Of a DNA stretch of 64,000 nucleotides, positions 11,901 to 30,523 are shown one piece after another. The translations under genes were made by a program, and so were the position numbers. This DNA is from Nitrospira japonica (GTDB lineage: Bacteria; Nitrospirota; Nitrospiria; Nitrospirales; Nitrospiraceae). How positions within the stretch are numbered: the stretch's first letter is position 1; every line of letters begins with the position of its first letter. The DNA is taken from positions 3,756,501 to 3,820,500 of the forward strand of contig NZ_LT828648.1 of the NCBI RefSeq assembly GCF_900169565.1, given 5' to 3'. The notes below the pieces were generated by a model. The model saw only the letters and a list, made by a program, of their open reading frames with translations. It was not told the DNA's origin and ran no database searches.

Positions 11901-14900
11901 GTGAATCCCGATGCGCTCCCGGCGCAGCACGTCCGCCCAGATACCGGCGAGAATCGACTCGATCTCGTTGCGGGGGGCCACGTAGCCCACCGAACCGGTC
12001 GCCGCGTCCTGCGAGTCCGGCAGCGCGGCCCGATCCACCTTTCCGTTACGGGTCAAGGGCCAGGATTCCATCACGACGATCGCGCCGGGCACCATATATT
12101 CCGGCAGTGTCTTGGCCAATCGATTGCGCAGCTCGGCGACGTCGATTGGTGCGTTCGCCGTGACGTAGGCCACCAGCTGTTGCGATCCGCCTTCCCCCTC
12201 GCGCACGAGGACGACGGCCTCGGACACGCCTCCCTCGCTTCGCAGTCTGTTTTCGATTTCTCCCAACTCGATGCGGAACCCTCTGAGCTTCACCTGATAA
12301 TCCACGCGACCGATATATTCGATCGTTCCGTCCTCGCGCTCGCGCACGCGATCGCCGGTTCTGTAGAGCCGTCCTCCCGGCTGTTCTCCGAACGGATCGG
12401 GAATGAATCGGTCCGCGGTCAGATCGGGACGACGGAGATACCCGCGCGACAGTCCGGCTCCTCCGACGTACAGTTCCCCCGGCACTCCGAACGGCACGAC
12501 GTTCATGTCATGATCGAGGACATAAGAGCAGGCGCCGGCAAGCGGACGCCCGATCGGCACCACCGTTTCGTCGTCGGACCAGCCGTCCAGTCGATTGGCG
12601 ATCACGCCGACCGTCGTCTCGGTCGGTCCGTAGTGATTGACGACGGCGCAATCGGGCGCCAGCGCTCTGACCTTGTTCACGAGTTCGGGGCGCACGCGTT
12701 CTCCGCCGAGGATGAGGCAATGCCTGGGAAGGACGTGGGCCGGTTCGGCTGCTTCCAGAAGCCCGCCGAGATGGCTCGGAGCGATCTTGAGGACCCCGAC
12801 CCGATGACGATGCATGTACGACGCCATTGCATCGGGGTCGAATCCCCGATCCGCCGACAAGACATGAAGGGTACGCCCGGAACACAGCGCCCCGAAGATG
12901 GAGGTATGGCCCAGGTCCGCCCCCACGGTGGACACCGTTGCCAGGCTTGCATCGGGGGGCAGCACCAGCCGATCCAGGACGGCCCGCACATACGCGACGA
13001 GTTGCCGGTGCTCTACCGACACCCCCTTGGGTTCGCCGGTCGAGCCGGATGTATAAATGACGTAGGCGACGTGCTGCGGGCTCGCCGGCGAGGACTGAGT
13101 CTGCGGCGAGGCGGTCTGCACGGCCGGCCATTCGCGATCCAATGGAATACAGGTCACGGCGATCCCGTGGAGCAGCTCCATCCACGCGGAGTGCGTCAGC
13201 ACGACTTCGGCGCCACTGTCACGCAGCATGAACGCGACCCGCGCCTGCGGCAGCTTGGGGTCGATGGGAACGAATCCCGCTCCCGCCTTGAGGACCGCGA
13301 GCAACCCGACGATCATGTCCAGTGACCGGTCCATGCAGAGTCCGACGAGACTCTCCGGCCCGACATCCATCGTACGCAGAACGGACGCCAGCGATTCGGC
13401 GCGCGCGTCGAGATCGCGATAGGTCAACGACTCCCCTTCGTACACCACGGCGGCCCTATCCGGCTCTTTTCGCGCATGCTCGGCAACCATCTCGTGGATA
13501 CAGACGGCAGACGCGGCCGGTCCGGACGCGGTCCGCGGCGTCGACGGCTTCCGCCGCTCCGCCTGGGTGCCGGCCGAGAGCTCGAACAGCCGGGCCGTCG
13601 GTGCCGCCAGCATGCGGTCCAGCGACGCCGTGAGATCGGTCAATAAACGGCGGACGACCGCGTGCGTAAACCGGCGGCGCGCATAGGACGCAATGAGCCG
13701 CAACTCCTCTCCCGGCTCCACCATGAGCGAGAGCGGATAATTGTTCCGGCCGGTCGTGAGGAGATGTCCCGATTCCGTTCCGTCGTTTCGACCGCTCTTG
13801 AGCGCACTGATCGTCACGCCGGTGGCCGGCCCTTCGGACTCTTGCTCCGGATAACTCTCGAACACGACCAGCGTCTCGAACAGCGGACGCCCTGCCGCGA
13901 TGTCGCTCCAACGCTGGATCCTGGCCAGCGGCGTCCATTCGTACTGGCGGATCGTGCTGTTGTGCACCTGCAGCGCGCTCAGCCACTCCGCGATCTTTTG
14001 ATCTCCGGATACCGCGACTCTCACCGGTATGGTGTTGATGAAGAGACCGACCATGTTCTCGGAGCCGGTGAGTTCGACGGGACGTCCGGACACCGTGGCC
14101 CCGAACAGCACTTCCCGCTCACCGCTGTACCGGTTGAGCAGCAGCGCCCAGGCCCCTTGAATCAGCGTATTGACCGTCACCCGTTGCTGCTGGGCAAAGG
14201 CTTGCATCGCCTGCCAACGCGACGGATCGACCCGCACTTCCTGCTCCGCGTAGAGAAACCGCTCGTCCGACGCCGCGTCGTCGGGCTCCGGCAGCGCCGG
14301 CGCGGTGGGAACGCGGAATCCGGCGAGTTCGGCGCGCCAGAACGTCTCCGCCGCGCGCTCGTCCTGCCGGTTTCTCCAGGCGATGTAGTCGCGATAGGGC
14401 CGCGACTCGTTCTGCCGCGGCGTGCGGCCCTGCCGCAGCGCTTCATATATCGACAGGACGTCCTGCAGCAGCAGCGACATGCTCCAGCCGTCCAACAGAA
14501 TGTGGTGATGGCTGTTGAACAGATACCAGCGGCGTTCCGAAACCGCGATCAGGTGCAGCCGCATCAACGGCGGCACCATGAAATCCATGCCGTTCTGCCG
14601 GTCCTTGGCGAGGAGCGCTTCGACGGCCTTCTCGCGATCGGCCTCGGACAGGCCTCGGAAGTCATGCCGATGAATCGGCATCTCCACGTCACGACGCACG
14701 ACCTGCAACGGCCGCTCGACACCCTCCCACACGAAGGCGGTGCGAAGGATCGCATGCCGCCGAACCGCCTCTTGCCATGCCTTGACGAAGAGGTCTTCCT
14801 GCAGATCGCCCTGCAGCTGGTATCCATACTGATACCAATAGGGATCGGCTTCCCCTTCGGCGACACGGTGAAACAGCAGTCCCTCCTGGAGCGGGGACAG

Positions 14901-14925
14901 GTAGTACATCGCTTCGATCTGTTTC

Positions 14926-14945
<20 letters not shown>
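5982..14945 (-). CDS. Nonribosomal peptide synthetase, C-A(Asp)-PCP-C-A(Dab)-PCP-C with C-terminal Asp beta-hydroxylase
   Basis: 2987 residues. Domains: C1 (about 10-450, HHHILLDGW), A1 (485-985), PCP1 (LGGDSI, 1010-1080), C2 (1115-1550, HHILTDDW), A2 (1580-2080), PCP2 (LGGHSL, 2100-2170), C3 (2190-2620, HHIAADAW), and a TauD/SyrP-like hydroxylase (2634-2987). The A1 pocket reads D-L-T-K-I-G-H-V-G-K (Asp). A2 reads D-I-W-E-L-T-A-D-D-K (Dab). C1 follows the upstream synthetase's terminal epimerase, so it should be a D-donor condensation domain. C3 has no A domain behind it in this protein; the A domain it needs is probably the Asp domain of the next gene. The ATG at 14945 has GGGGAG just upstream and overlaps the previous gene by 20 bases, which suggests translational coupling. 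A second in-frame ATG at 14936 is possible. Confidence 0.95.
5985..7046 (-). other. Fused SyrP/TauD-family Fe(II)/2-oxoglutarate hydroxylase domain of the NRPS
   Basis: The last 354 residues of the 2987-residue NRPS form a complete non-heme iron dioxygenase-like domain. The metal-binding HxE motif is in FHNESS (residue about 2767). The distal His lies in LVAHAR (about 2957), with the conserved GPRKIVVAM after it. A TRQVCPA segment and SREGGETPI are also typical. It aligns by eye along its length with the stand-alone hydroxylase at 22851-23876, sharing ILFRGF, EGG.TPI.D, MYVRN, LRTRQVC and LMLDNML. Members of this family (SyrP and the siderophore Asp beta-hydroxylases) act on Asp tethered to a PCP. 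The substrate is probably Asp on the next protein's first PCP, with PCP1 of its own chain as the alternative. Confidence 0.88.
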
Positions 14946-22839
<7,894 letters not shown>

Positions 22840-22850
22840 CTGTCCACCTG

Positions 22851-23876
22851 TTAGTGCTTGCTCGATTCAGCCATGGCCACGAGGATCTTGCGCGGGCCTT
22901 TGAACGGCGTGCGCCCATGCGCCGCCAGCATGTTGTCCAACATCAGCACGTCGCCCCGTTGCCACGGAAATTGGACGGCGTGACACCGGTAGACGTCCCT
23001 GATTTCATCCAGCACCGCCGTGTCGATCGGCGTGCCATCCCCGTAACAGGCCTGCCGCGGAAGATCGGCTTCGCTGACGACGGAGAGCAACGCCTCGCGT
23101 ACCGCCGATTCCAGGTTGGACACGTGAAACAGATGCGCCTGGTTGAACCAGACCGTCTCACCGGTGCGCGGGTGCACGGCGACGGCCTGGCAGACCTGGC
23201 GCGTGCGCAGTTCCCCGTCCGGCTTCCACTCATAGGCAATCTCAGCCGCGCGGCAGAACCGCTCGACGACGCCGCGGTCCATGGTGTTGAAGACCTTGGT
23301 CCAGGGCACGTCCAGTCCGTTGCCGTAGTTGCGGACGTACATCACGCCCTTTTCGACGAACCGGTCCCTGATCCGGGCCGGAATGTGCCGATACATCTCG
23401 CGGCTGTCCGCGATCGGCGTGTAACCGCCCTCCGGAGACGCCTGCGCGCAGTAAAACCAGATCTTCATCGGCCATTCGGTGGTATAGGCCTGCTCGTTGT
23501 GCAGCGGGATGTGCTGGTGCGGAGGATATTCCGTCGACGTGTAGATCTGATTGTGGACTTGCGACCGCGGCGTCGACCCGAATTCGTACGACGCGAGGTC
23601 CGGGGAAATCCGCTTGACCATGGCCTCGAAATCCGCCGCCGAATCGACGGGAAATCCTCGAAACAGGATGCCGCCGACAGTGGAGAGATGGGCCCCGATT
23701 ACACGGTCGATGTCATCCTGATAGCCGGCCAGCGGCAACCGTTCGGTCGGCGTCACCACGACCGGAAGCGGAGTGTCGGCATCCAGCCGTCCTACCGCGC
23801 AGGCTCGCAATCCCGTGGCCGCACCGGACGCGTCGTCCATCGTCACCGGACCCGCGTCGTTATGATTCACGTGCAT
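22851..23876 (-). CDS. Stand-alone SyrP-like aspartate beta-hydroxylase (TauD/TfdA family)
   Basis: 341 residues. The ATG at 23876 is preceded by GGAGGT at good spacing. It is a non-heme Fe(II)/2-oxoglutarate dioxygenase: the HxE metal motif is in LHNEQA (about residue 127), the distal His in LAAHGR (about 319), followed by GPRKILVAM. ILFRGF and LMLDNML are further family landmarks. Relatives hydroxylate Asp bound to an NRPS carrier protein, giving beta-hydroxyaspartate, a bidentate Fe(III) ligand in many siderophores. It lies between the type II thioesterase gene (42 bases upstream) and the next NRPS (11 bases downstream). The cluster has two Asp-activating A domains and two such hydroxylases. 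This one probably serves the first Asp module of the 5982-14945 protein, which has no adjacent interface domain. The pairing is inference; stereochemistry cannot be read from the sequence. Confidence 0.9.
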   Translation of the reverse strand: MHVNHNDAGPVTMDDASGAATGLRACAVGRLDADTPLPVVVTPTERLPLAGYQDDIDRVIGAHLSTVGGILFRGFPVDSAADFEAMVKRISPDLASYEFGSTPRSQVHNQIYTSTEYPPHQHIPLHNEQAYTTEWPMKIWFYCAQASPEGGYTPIADSREMYRHIPARIRDRFVEKGVMYVRNYGNGLDVPWTKVFNTMDRGVVERFCRAAEIAYEWKPDGELRTRQVCQAVAVHPRTGETVWFNQAHLFHVSNLESAVREALLSVVSEADLPRQACYGDGTPIDTAVLDEIRDVYRCHAVQFPWQRGDVLMLDNMLAAHGRTPFKGPRKILVAMAESSKH

Positions 23877-23918
23877 AGGACACCTCCGTCTCTCGCCGGT
23901 TCATGTGTGGCAGGACCG

Positions 23919-24683
23919 TCATCGCGCCGTCCCCCGGCATCGCGACACCAAAGAGGACAGGGCTTCCAGCATCGGCTCCTGCGCGGTCCGAAGAAAAAAG
24001 TGATCGCCTTGGAACAGCCACAGCTGGAATCGCTCACGCGAGTGCCGCTTCCAGCCTTCCAGTTTGGCGCCGCTCACGTGGCCGTCGGCCATCCCGCCGA
24101 ACGCCGTGATCGGGCAACCCAGCGGCGGCTCGTCGCGGTGCAGGTAGCGGTCGCGGAGCGAAAAGTCCGCGCGCAGCGTGGGTAGGACCAACTGCATCAG
24201 TTCCGGATGATGGAGCACTTCCGGCGGCGTGCCGTTGAACTGCTTCAACCGGTCGACGAACTCGGATTCGGACAGCTCGCTCAGACGATCCGAATCCGGA
24301 TGGTGCGGCGCGGGGCAGCCGGACACGAACAAGTGAACGGGCTCGAGGCCCCTGGCGCGCCGGAGTTCGCGCGCCAACTCGAAACACACCAATGCGCCGA
24401 TGCTGTGGCCGAAAAACGCGAACGGTCGATCGAGGTACGGCTCAAGCGCGTCACTCAATCGCGGCACGAGTTCGCGCAGGTCGGCGACCGGCGGCTCCGT
24501 GATTCGGGATTCCCGACCCGGGAGCTGTACGGCGCAGATCTCGACGTCGGACGGCAGCCCGTCCGGCCAGCTTCGGAATGCCGACGCCCCGGCCCCCGCG
24601 TACGGGAAGCAGATCAGACGCATCCCGTCGGGCGACGGCCGATGAGTCACGACCCAGGGCGACGGCCGCGCCGCGGTCAGCAT
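23919..24683 (-). CDS. Type II (external) thioesterase
   Basis: 254 residues of the alpha/beta-hydrolase thioesterase family found beside NRPS/PKS genes. The nucleophile elbow is GHSIGA (Ser about residue 93). The FPYAGA oxyanion region sits near the N-terminus, the acidic residue in GGMADG, and the catalytic His in GDHFF near the C-terminus. Such enzymes clear misprimed or stalled acyl groups from carrier domains. It is a separate protein, not the release domain of the assembly line. The frame is open further upstream, but that part overlaps the MbtH gene in another frame. I chose the ATG at 24683 because it overlaps the MbtH stop by 7 bases and gives the normal family length of about 250 residues. 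Confidence 0.93.
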   Translation of the reverse strand: MLTAARPSPWVVTHRPSPDGMRLICFPYAGAGASAFRSWPDGLPSDVEICAVQLPGRESRITEPPVADLRELVPRLSDALEPYLDRPFAFFGHSIGALVCFELARELRRARGLEPVHLFVSGCPAPHHPDSDRLSELSESEFVDRLKQFNGTPPEVLHHPELMQLVLPTLRADFSLRDRYLHRDEPPLGCPITAFGGMADGHVSGAKLEGWKRHSRERFQLWLFQGDHFFLRTAQEPMLEALSSLVSRCRGTAR

Positions 24684-24919
24684 GACGTCGCCGTCTTCTC
24701 GGACTTGGCCTGCTGGTCCATCCATTGCCGCAGGCTCAGCGGCCGCATGTCGGTCCATACCTCCGTGATATACGCCAGGCATTCAGCCTTCAGGCCCGTC
24801 TTGCCGGCGTCTTTCCAACCCAGCGGATTGTCCCGATAGGCGGGCCAGATCGAATACTGTTCCTCATGGTTCACCACGACTTTGTATACGGTCGTGTCTT
24901 CCCGTTCCTCGTTCTGCAT
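24677..24919 (-). CDS. mbtH: MbtH-like protein
   Basis: 80 residues. It has the family hallmarks: [10 protein letters not shown], then NPLGW and the GWxxxG spacing, and VWTDMRP followed by a terminal helix. These small proteins bind the N-terminal subdomain of A domains and are needed for folding or activity of many of them. The ATG at 24919 follows a perfect AAGGAGG at 4 bases. It sits between the acylase and thioesterase genes and overlaps the latter by 7 bases. It could serve any of the A domains encoded here; the Ser, Asp and Dab domains are all plausible clients. Confidence 0.97.
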   Translation of the reverse strand: MQNEEREDTTVYKVVVNHEEQYSIWPAYRDNPLGWKDAGKTGLKAECLAYITEVWTDMRPLSLRQWMDQQAKSEKTATSC

Positions 24920-24932
24920 GGCGCCTCCTTGG

Positions 24933-27356
24933 TTAGTATGGTTGACGATCGAGGACGGCCTGTCCGGACATGGCGGCCGTCGTATGGGAAACCGGGATCA
25001 GTGTCATGGTATGGACCGCCGGTCCCGCCAACAACGGAAGCGGCAGCCCGTCGCGCCAGTAGGGATGTTGGTCCCGGTAATGCGGTGAAAGCGGATGTCC
25101 CGACTGGCCGCCCGGCATGTGCAGAATCCCCGCGTCCGAATGTCCCGGTGAGACGACGAGACGCTGGCTGGCCGCAAGCCCGGCGTTCATGACCCTGACA
25201 CATTGGCCGCAGCCCGGCGACGGTCCCTCAGGCATATTGAGCACGGGTCCCAACCCGGGCAGCGCGTCCGCGAGGGGATGCGTGATGCGCACCCGGTTCA
25301 CCTGCCCCCAGGTCAACTCACTCAAGGCTACGGAGGGAAATTCGGCTTCCAGTTCGCGCGAACTCTCTTCCAGGACGTGCACGAGAAACTCCGTCCAGCC
25401 GGGAAAATGTTCGGGGTCGGGATTGAGTTCCGGGGGCTGCGCCGTCAACAGACTGCGCAGCGGCGTGTCGAGATCGCCGCTCAGCACGAACCGTGGCTCG
25501 CGCTCGAGACAGGACGACAGGTACGGAGTGAACACGGCACGGGTCAGCACGTCGCGAAACCGCACGACTAGTCCGAACCCGAGACTGTCGGCCTCTGCCT
25601 TGCCGTTCCAGGCGTCCAGGACTTCCCGCGCCTGAGCCAGCAGCGGATTGGCCGCCACGATCGAATCGGTCAACAGGCCGCGCGCGGTCTTCCGGTAGAA
25701 CTCGTAGAATTGGCTTGTCGAATCCAGTTGCAGCTCCAGAAGGTCCCGCTCCCGGATTCCCGTCATGGCTTCGAGCCGCTGGGAGATGCGGAACGCGCGG
25801 TAGCCATTGGCGAAGGAATGGCCGATCACATAGGGATAGTCCCGACCCAGCATGCGATGGTTCGCGCTGACGACGAAGCCGGACGGAGGATCCGTCATCC
25901 GGGGCACCGCCTCCGGTGTGACATACCCGGTCCAGCCTGCCCGTCCGTCGGCCCAGGAGACGCTGGACGATCCGTCGAATCCGCGCCGCACGGGAATCTT
26001 GCCCGTGTAGGTCCAGGCGATGTGCCCCTCGCGATCGGCAAGCAGGACGTTATTCGCCGGACCGCCGGAATGGGTCATCACCGCGATCGCTTCGTCGACC
26101 GATCGCACGCGATCCATCTCGATCTGTCCGAGGTCCACGGCCTGCGGATCGAGCGCCGTCCAGCGGACGGCGACCGGCCTGCCGAGCAGCGGCTGCTCCG
26201 ATAGGGGTCCCCAGATCGTATCCGCAAACTCGACGGCCACGTCCTCACCGCCCTTGACCTTGATCACCTCGCGCCGGATTTCGAACGACCGCCATCCCTC
26301 GGGAGTCCTGTACAGACTCGGATCGCCGGGATGCACCTCCACCGGAACCAGATCGAGAAAATCCCCTTCCACGTTCGTGACGCCCCAGGCCACGGCGCCG
26401 TTGGTCCCCGCGACGACGACCGGAATGCCGGGCACGGCCACGCCTGCAAGTTCGACCGATCCGTACCGCAACTGCGCGCGGTGCCAGATGTTCGGCACGG
26501 TGACGTCCAAATGCATGTCGTTCGCCAGCAATGCTCGCCCGTCCGCCGTCTTCATTCCATGAACCACCCAGCCGTTCGAGCCCAGTCCGATGCGGCTTTG
26601 CCGCACGAGCGCCGCCTTGGACAGGGAGGACGGATCGACCGGACGCCGCAGGGCGGCGAGCGATTGCACCGGAATCGCCGGAGCGAGATCCCGCAGGTCC
26701 GCTTTCCCGAGCAGGGCCTCCGTGTAAGGATCGGTCTCCGGCACCAGAAATGCCACGACGTCCGGCGGAAGCGCCTGCGTCATCACGGTTTTGGCGCGCT
26801 CTTCGTCGTCGGTCCCGTTCAACATCTGAAACACCCCCAACACGACCAGCACGCTGTCCTCGACTTCCCATCGATCCGGTCCGTAGCCGAGCAGCAGAAA
26901 TTCGAACGGCGCCGTCCGCATCTCCGCCAGATAGGCGTTGACGCCGTCCGCATAGGCGTCGAGGACCGTCCGCTGTTCGCGCGGCAACCGGGCGGCGATG
27001 GCCTTCGCCGCGCGACCGAAGCCCAAGCGGCGCTGCCGGACGTCGGTCTCCCGAACCGAGTCGCCCAGCACCTCGGCCAGCCGTCCCGCCCCGCTGCGCC
27101 GGAGCGCATCCATTTGAAAAAGACGGTCGCGCGCGTGGACATAGCCCAGGGCACGGACGGCGTCTTCCCGCGAATCCGCAGTGATCGTCGGAATTCCGTA
27201 GGCGTCGGACGCCACGACGACCGGATCATGCAAGCCCGCCAACGGCGCGCGCCCGTCCAGCGGCGGCAACGACGCCCGCACGGCGAGCGCGGCGACGACG
27301 AGACCCGCCGCCGGTACGAGCGCTGCCACGAGCATGAGCCATCCCAACCGTTTCAT
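24933..27356 (-). CDS. Penicillin-acylase family N-terminal-nucleophile hydrolase (PvdQ-like acylase)
   Basis: 807 residues. The N-terminus has a hydrophobic segment (residues about 5-28), so it is exported to or anchored facing the periplasm. The conserved GSNGW motif near residue 262 marks autocatalytic cleavage, with Ser becoming the N-terminal nucleophile of the beta chain. The C-terminal PGGQSGHP and SPHYRDQ segments are also typical of the family. Family members include PvdQ, which removes the fatty acid from acylated pyoverdine precursor, and acylases that trim amphiphilic siderophores. With a fatty-acid-loading FAAL in the same cluster, removal of the acyl tail in the periplasm is the likely job. 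The frame stays open far upstream, but the true start is the ATG at 27356, which overlaps the aminotransferase stop as ATGA. Confidence 0.9.
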   Translation of the reverse strand: MKRLGWLMLVAALVPAAGLVVAALAVRASLPPLDGRAPLAGLHDPVVVASDAYGIPTITADSREDAVRALGYVHARDRLFQMDALRRSGAGRLAEVLGDSVRETDVRQRRLGFGRAAKAIAARLPREQRTVLDAYADGVNAYLAEMRTAPFEFLLLGYGPDRWEVEDSVLVVLGVFQMLNGTDDEERAKTVMTQALPPDVVAFLVPETDPYTEALLGKADLRDLAPAIPVQSLAALRRPVDPSSLSKAALVRQSRIGLGSNGWVVHGMKTADGRALLANDMHLDVTVPNIWHRAQLRYGSVELAGVAVPGIPVVVAGTNGAVAWGVTNVEGDFLDLVPVEVHPGDPSLYRTPEGWRSFEIRREVIKVKGGEDVAVEFADTIWGPLSEQPLLGRPVAVRWTALDPQAVDLGQIEMDRVRSVDEAIAVMTHSGGPANNVLLADREGHIAWTYTGKIPVRRGFDGSSSVSWADGRAGWTGYVTPEAVPRMTDPPSGFVVSANHRMLGRDYPYVIGHSFANGYRAFRISQRLEAMTGIRERDLLELQLDSTSQFYEFYRKTARGLLTDSIVAANPLLAQAREVLDAWNGKAEADSLGFGLVVRFRDVLTRAVFTPYLSSCLEREPRFVLSGDLDTPLRSLLTAQPPELNPDPEHFPGWTEFLVHVLEESSRELEAEFPSVALSELTWGQVNRVRITHPLADALPGLGPVLNMPEGPSPGCGQCVRVMNAGLAASQRLVVSPGHSDAGILHMPGGQSGHPLSPHYRDQHPYWRDGLPLPLLAGPAVHTMTLIPVSHTTAAMSGQAVLDRQPY

Positions 27357-28759
27357 GTCCTCGCATCGCGCTCCGCCGCGACGACCGCTTCGCCGAAGAT
27401 CGACGCGATGAGATCGATCTCCTCTTCCGTCACGACGAGGGGCGAGAGAAAACGGACCACGCAGCCGTTGCGCCCGCCCAGTTCGAGGATCAGTCCCCGG
27501 CGGAGCGCTTCCGTCTGAATCTTGCGGGCCATCTCCGGCGCAGCCGGGTAGGTCCCCCGCGCGTCCGGACGCGCATCCGTGTCGACGACCTCCACTCCGA
27601 TCATCAGACCGCGTCCGCGGACGTCGCCGAGACTGCGGGACGAGGCTTGGAGCGCGCGCAGATGCGTGAGCAGCCGCTCCCCCATGATCTGCGCGTGCTG
27701 GTCGAGACGATGGGTCCGTACGAACTCGATGGTTGCGGCCCCGGCGGCCATGGCCATCTGGTTGCCTCGAAACGTGCCGGCGTGCGCCCCCGGCTGCCAG
27801 AGATCCAGCTCGGGCCGGTACACGACGACGCTCAGGGGAAGCCCGCCGCCGATGGCCTTGGACATCACCAGGACGTCGGGAGTGATGCCGGCCCGTTCGA
27901 ATGCCAGCAGCGTTCCGGTGCGGCCCAGTCCCGTCTGGATCTCGTCGACGATCAACGGAATCTTGCGCTCTCTCGTGATTCTCCGGATGTCCTGCAGCCA
28001 CGCGTCGGGACAGGGAATCACGCCGCCTTCTCCCTGGACCACTTCCAGGATCATCGCGGCGGGCGACACGACGCCGCTGTTGGGATCGTCCAGGAGGCGT
28101 TCGATATAGGTGCTCGACAGGCGATGTCCGCTTTCCCCGCCGGTGCCGAACGGGCAGCGATACTCATAGGGGTATGGAAGGAATTGCACGTCGGGCATGA
28201 GCCCGCTGACGGCGCTCTTCGGCCCGAGATGGCCGGTCAACGCCAGTCCGCCGTGCGTCATGCCGTGGTAGGCGCCTTGAAACGACAGGATCGTCCGCCG
28301 GCCCGTCACCGTCTTGACGAGTTTGATTGCCGCCTCCACCGCGTCGGCTCCGGACGGGCCGCAGAACTGGATACGGGCGTCCTCCGCGAAGGTCTTGGGC
28401 AGAGCGGCGAACAGCGAATCCACGAATTGGTCCTTCACCGGCGTGGTCAAGTCGAGCGTCTGGAACGGGACACCGTCCTCCAGGAACCGTTGGATGGCCT
28501 CCAGCACGACGGGATGGTTGTGCCCCAGCGCCAGCGCGCCGGCACAGGCGAGACAATCGATATAGGTCCGGCCGTCGGTGTCTTCGACGTAAATTCCCTT
28601 GGCCTTGCGCAGCGCCAGCGGCAAACGCCGGGGATAGCTCCTGGCGTTCGATTCGCGCTCCGTCTGCCGCTCGAGGTAGGGATTCACCCGCTGTTCCGCG
28701 GGCGGAGCCTTCCGGCTCGTCGAAAACGTGTGTCGCATGTCATCCACGTGAACGGTCAT
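27353..28759 (-). CDS. Diaminobutyrate-2-oxoglutarate aminotransferase (PvdH/Dat type)
   Basis: 468 residues, a class III PLP-dependent aminotransferase. Landmarks are FCGPSGADAVEAA, AYHGMTHG, VDEIQTGLGRTG and the PLP lysine in MSKAIGGG (about residue 299), followed by AGTFRGNQ. The pattern fits enzymes that convert aspartate semialdehyde plus glutamate to L-2,4-diaminobutyrate. The NRPSs here contain three A domains with the Dab code, so it supplies their substrate. The start at 28759 is preceded by AAGGAG at ideal distance; an upstream TTG (28777) would place that ribosome-binding site inside the gene. It ends in an ATGA overlap with the acylase gene, indicating translational coupling. An ectoine-type EctB is the alternative, but no ectoine genes are present. 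Confidence 0.93.
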   Translation of the reverse strand: MTVHVDDMRHTFSTSRKAPPAEQRVNPYLERQTERESNARSYPRRLPLALRKAKGIYVEDTDGRTYIDCLACAGALALGHNHPVVLEAIQRFLEDGVPFQTLDLTTPVKDQFVDSLFAALPKTFAEDARIQFCGPSGADAVEAAIKLVKTVTGRRTILSFQGAYHGMTHGGLALTGHLGPKSAVSGLMPDVQFLPYPYEYRCPFGTGGESGHRLSSTYIERLLDDPNSGVVSPAAMILEVVQGEGGVIPCPDAWLQDIRRITRERKIPLIVDEIQTGLGRTGTLLAFERAGITPDVLVMSKAIGGGLPLSVVVYRPELDLWQPGAHAGTFRGNQMAMAAGAATIEFVRTHRLDQHAQIMGERLLTHLRALQASSRSLGDVRGRGLMIGVEVVDTDARPDARGTYPAAPEMARKIQTEALRRGLILELGGRNGCVVRFLSPLVVTEEEIDLIASIFGEAVVAAERDART

Positions 28760-28812
28760 GACTGGCTCCTTCCGCAATGAGACCGGCTGCCGCGGATCCG
28801 TCCGCAGCGTCG

Positions 28813-30510
28813 CTATTCCCCGCCGGCCGAGAGTTGTGTGTCGTAACGCAACGCCCCCATTCCGTCGGACACGTCGGCGAGCTTGCCGAGGTCCATCCGC
28901 AGACAGCGATCCGCCACGGCGAAATACTGGTCGTCGTGCGTGATCACCAGCGCCGTCTTGCCGCGCGCCCGCAGGTCGGGCAGCAGCTCCTCATAAAACA
29001 CGCGCCGGAACACCGGATCCTGATCGGCGGCCCACTCGTCGAACACGTAGAACGGCCGGTCCTCCAGGTACGCGGTCAACAAGGCCAGCCGCTTGCGCTG
29101 CCCCTGCGACAACGACTGCGTCGAAAAGATGCCGTCCGTGATCCGAACCTTGTCCTGCAATTGCAGGCGGGTCAGATAGTCCCTGGCCCGGCCATCCAGG
29201 CCGGTCCGCTCCAGGCCCAACAGGGACTCGAAGAGATGGAAGTCGGAAAAGACGGCGGCAAAGAGCTGGCGATAGGCATCCCGATTCATCTCGCCGACCG
29301 GCACACCATCCACACGGATCTGTCCGGACTCCGGCGCATAGAGGCCCAGCAACAGTAACGCGAGTGTCGTCTTGCCGCTGCCGTTGCCGCCGACCAGGAA
29401 CACCAGCTCACCGGGTTTGAAACTCAGATCGATCGGGCCGAGTTGAAAATCTCCGTCCTCCTGCTCCCGGTAATAGCGGTGCGTGACACCGGCCAATTCC
29501 AGCCGGTTCCATCCGGCAGGAACGCTCCGGACCATGTCCTTGCCGGCTGCACGGTCGCCGGACGGCGCAGCCTCGGCCTCGGTCGCGGCGGAGGTCAGGG
29601 ACAAGCCCAGCGCTTCGACTTTCTCCAGCGCCACGTCCGCCCGTCCCACGCTGGGAAGCGTTTCCACGATCTGCGAGAACGGACCCATCATGTACAGGAG
29701 GACCAAGGCGGACCCGGCGACGGCCGACGGCTCGAGCTCGAACCATTCGGGCAACAGGAACAACGCCAGACCGATCACCGCGTAGAAAAGGAACAATCCC
29801 CAGTTCGAGGCCACGGCATACACCGCCATGCCGTTCACGAAATCCCGTTTGTAGTCCGCCACCGTCGGCCGAAGCGCGTCGTGCAGGAATGCTCCGCGGC
29901 GATCCCGATGAAGTTTCAGTTCTTTGATTCCCTCCAACAGCGACTGGAAATGGCGGAACAATGTGTCATTGGTCTCACGGGCCTGCTTGAAGGACTGGAG
30001 CGCGCGCCGCTCCTGAACCTGAAACGACAAGGCGCCGAACGCCATGCACCCGACGACCACGGCCAGCACCGGCCACGAGAGCCACCCCAGATAGAGCAGG
30101 CACCCGACGACCGTCGCGGCGTTGACGCAGATCAGCGGGATCTGCACGTACGCCTGCGCGATGACGTCGGTATCGTCGTTGAGAGCCGCCAGCAGCCGGT
30201 GCCTCCCCAATTCTTGTAAACGACGGAGCGGAGCCTGGAGAATCTGCTCGCACAAGTGCACGCGGAGTTGCGCGATGATGTCCTGCCCCAGTCTGGTCAG
30301 CAGGATTTCCGAGACCGCTTTGGTCACGACCGCCAGGATGATGCCCGCGAGAAATGCGACGCCGAGCAGACTCGTGCGCGGACCTGGTCCCAGCGCCGAG
30401 TTGATCACCGCGATGAGGCCGGCGCTCGCCAAACCGCTGATCAACCCTGCGGCCATCGAGAAAGCGACCAGCCGCCATGAATTTCGTAGAAGAAAGCGGA
30501 TCAGGCTCAT
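28813..30510 (-). CDS. Cyclic-peptide-export-type ABC transporter (PvdE/SyrD family), fused membrane and ATPase domains
   Basis: 565 residues. The N-terminal half holds about six membrane segments (starting FLLRNSWRLVAF). The C-terminal half is an ABC ATPase: Walker A GGNGSGKTT (about residue 372), an LSQGQRKRLAL signature, Walker B YVFDEWAADQD and the switch His in VITHDDQYF. The FDEWAADQDP stretch and overall size match the PvdE/SyrD group, which moves siderophore precursors or lipopeptides across the inner membrane. The start at 30510 has GAGGA overlapping the PKS stop. Located between the PKS and the Dab aminotransferase, it probably delivers the acylated peptide to the periplasm, where the acylase acts. 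Confidence 0.93.
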   Translation of the reverse strand: MSLIRFLLRNSWRLVAFSMAAGLISGLASAGLIAVINSALGPGPRTSLLGVAFLAGIILAVVTKAVSEILLTRLGQDIIAQLRVHLCEQILQAPLRRLQELGRHRLLAALNDDTDVIAQAYVQIPLICVNAATVVGCLLYLGWLSWPVLAVVVGCMAFGALSFQVQERRALQSFKQARETNDTLFRHFQSLLEGIKELKLHRDRRGAFLHDALRPTVADYKRDFVNGMAVYAVASNWGLFLFYAVIGLALFLLPEWFELEPSAVAGSALVLLYMMGPFSQIVETLPSVGRADVALEKVEALGLSLTSAATEAEAAPSGDRAAGKDMVRSVPAGWNRLELAGVTHRYYREQEDGDFQLGPIDLSFKPGELVFLVGGNGSGKTTLALLLLGLYAPESGQIRVDGVPVGEMNRDAYRQLFAAVFSDFHLFESLLGLERTGLDGRARDYLTRLQLQDKVRITDGIFSTQSLSQGQRKRLALLTAYLEDRPFYVFDEWAADQDPVFRRVFYEELLPDLRARGKTALVITHDDQYFAVADRCLRMDLGKLADVSDGMGALRYDTQLSAGGE

Positions 30511-30523
30511 CGCGATCTATTCC

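Noticed and set aside
23919-24683. The thioesterase as the product-releasing enzyme
   Set aside because: It is a free-standing type II enzyme; the final NRPS module lies off the window and its own release domain has not been seen.
24684-24782. N-terminal extension of the thioesterase frame
   Set aside because: It overlaps the MbtH gene in a different frame; the ATG at 24683 gives the normal length.
27357-28001. N-terminal extension of the acylase frame into the aminotransferase gene
   Set aside because: The aminotransferase occupies this DNA in another frame with strong conservation, and the acylase has an ATGA-coupled start and export signal at 27356.
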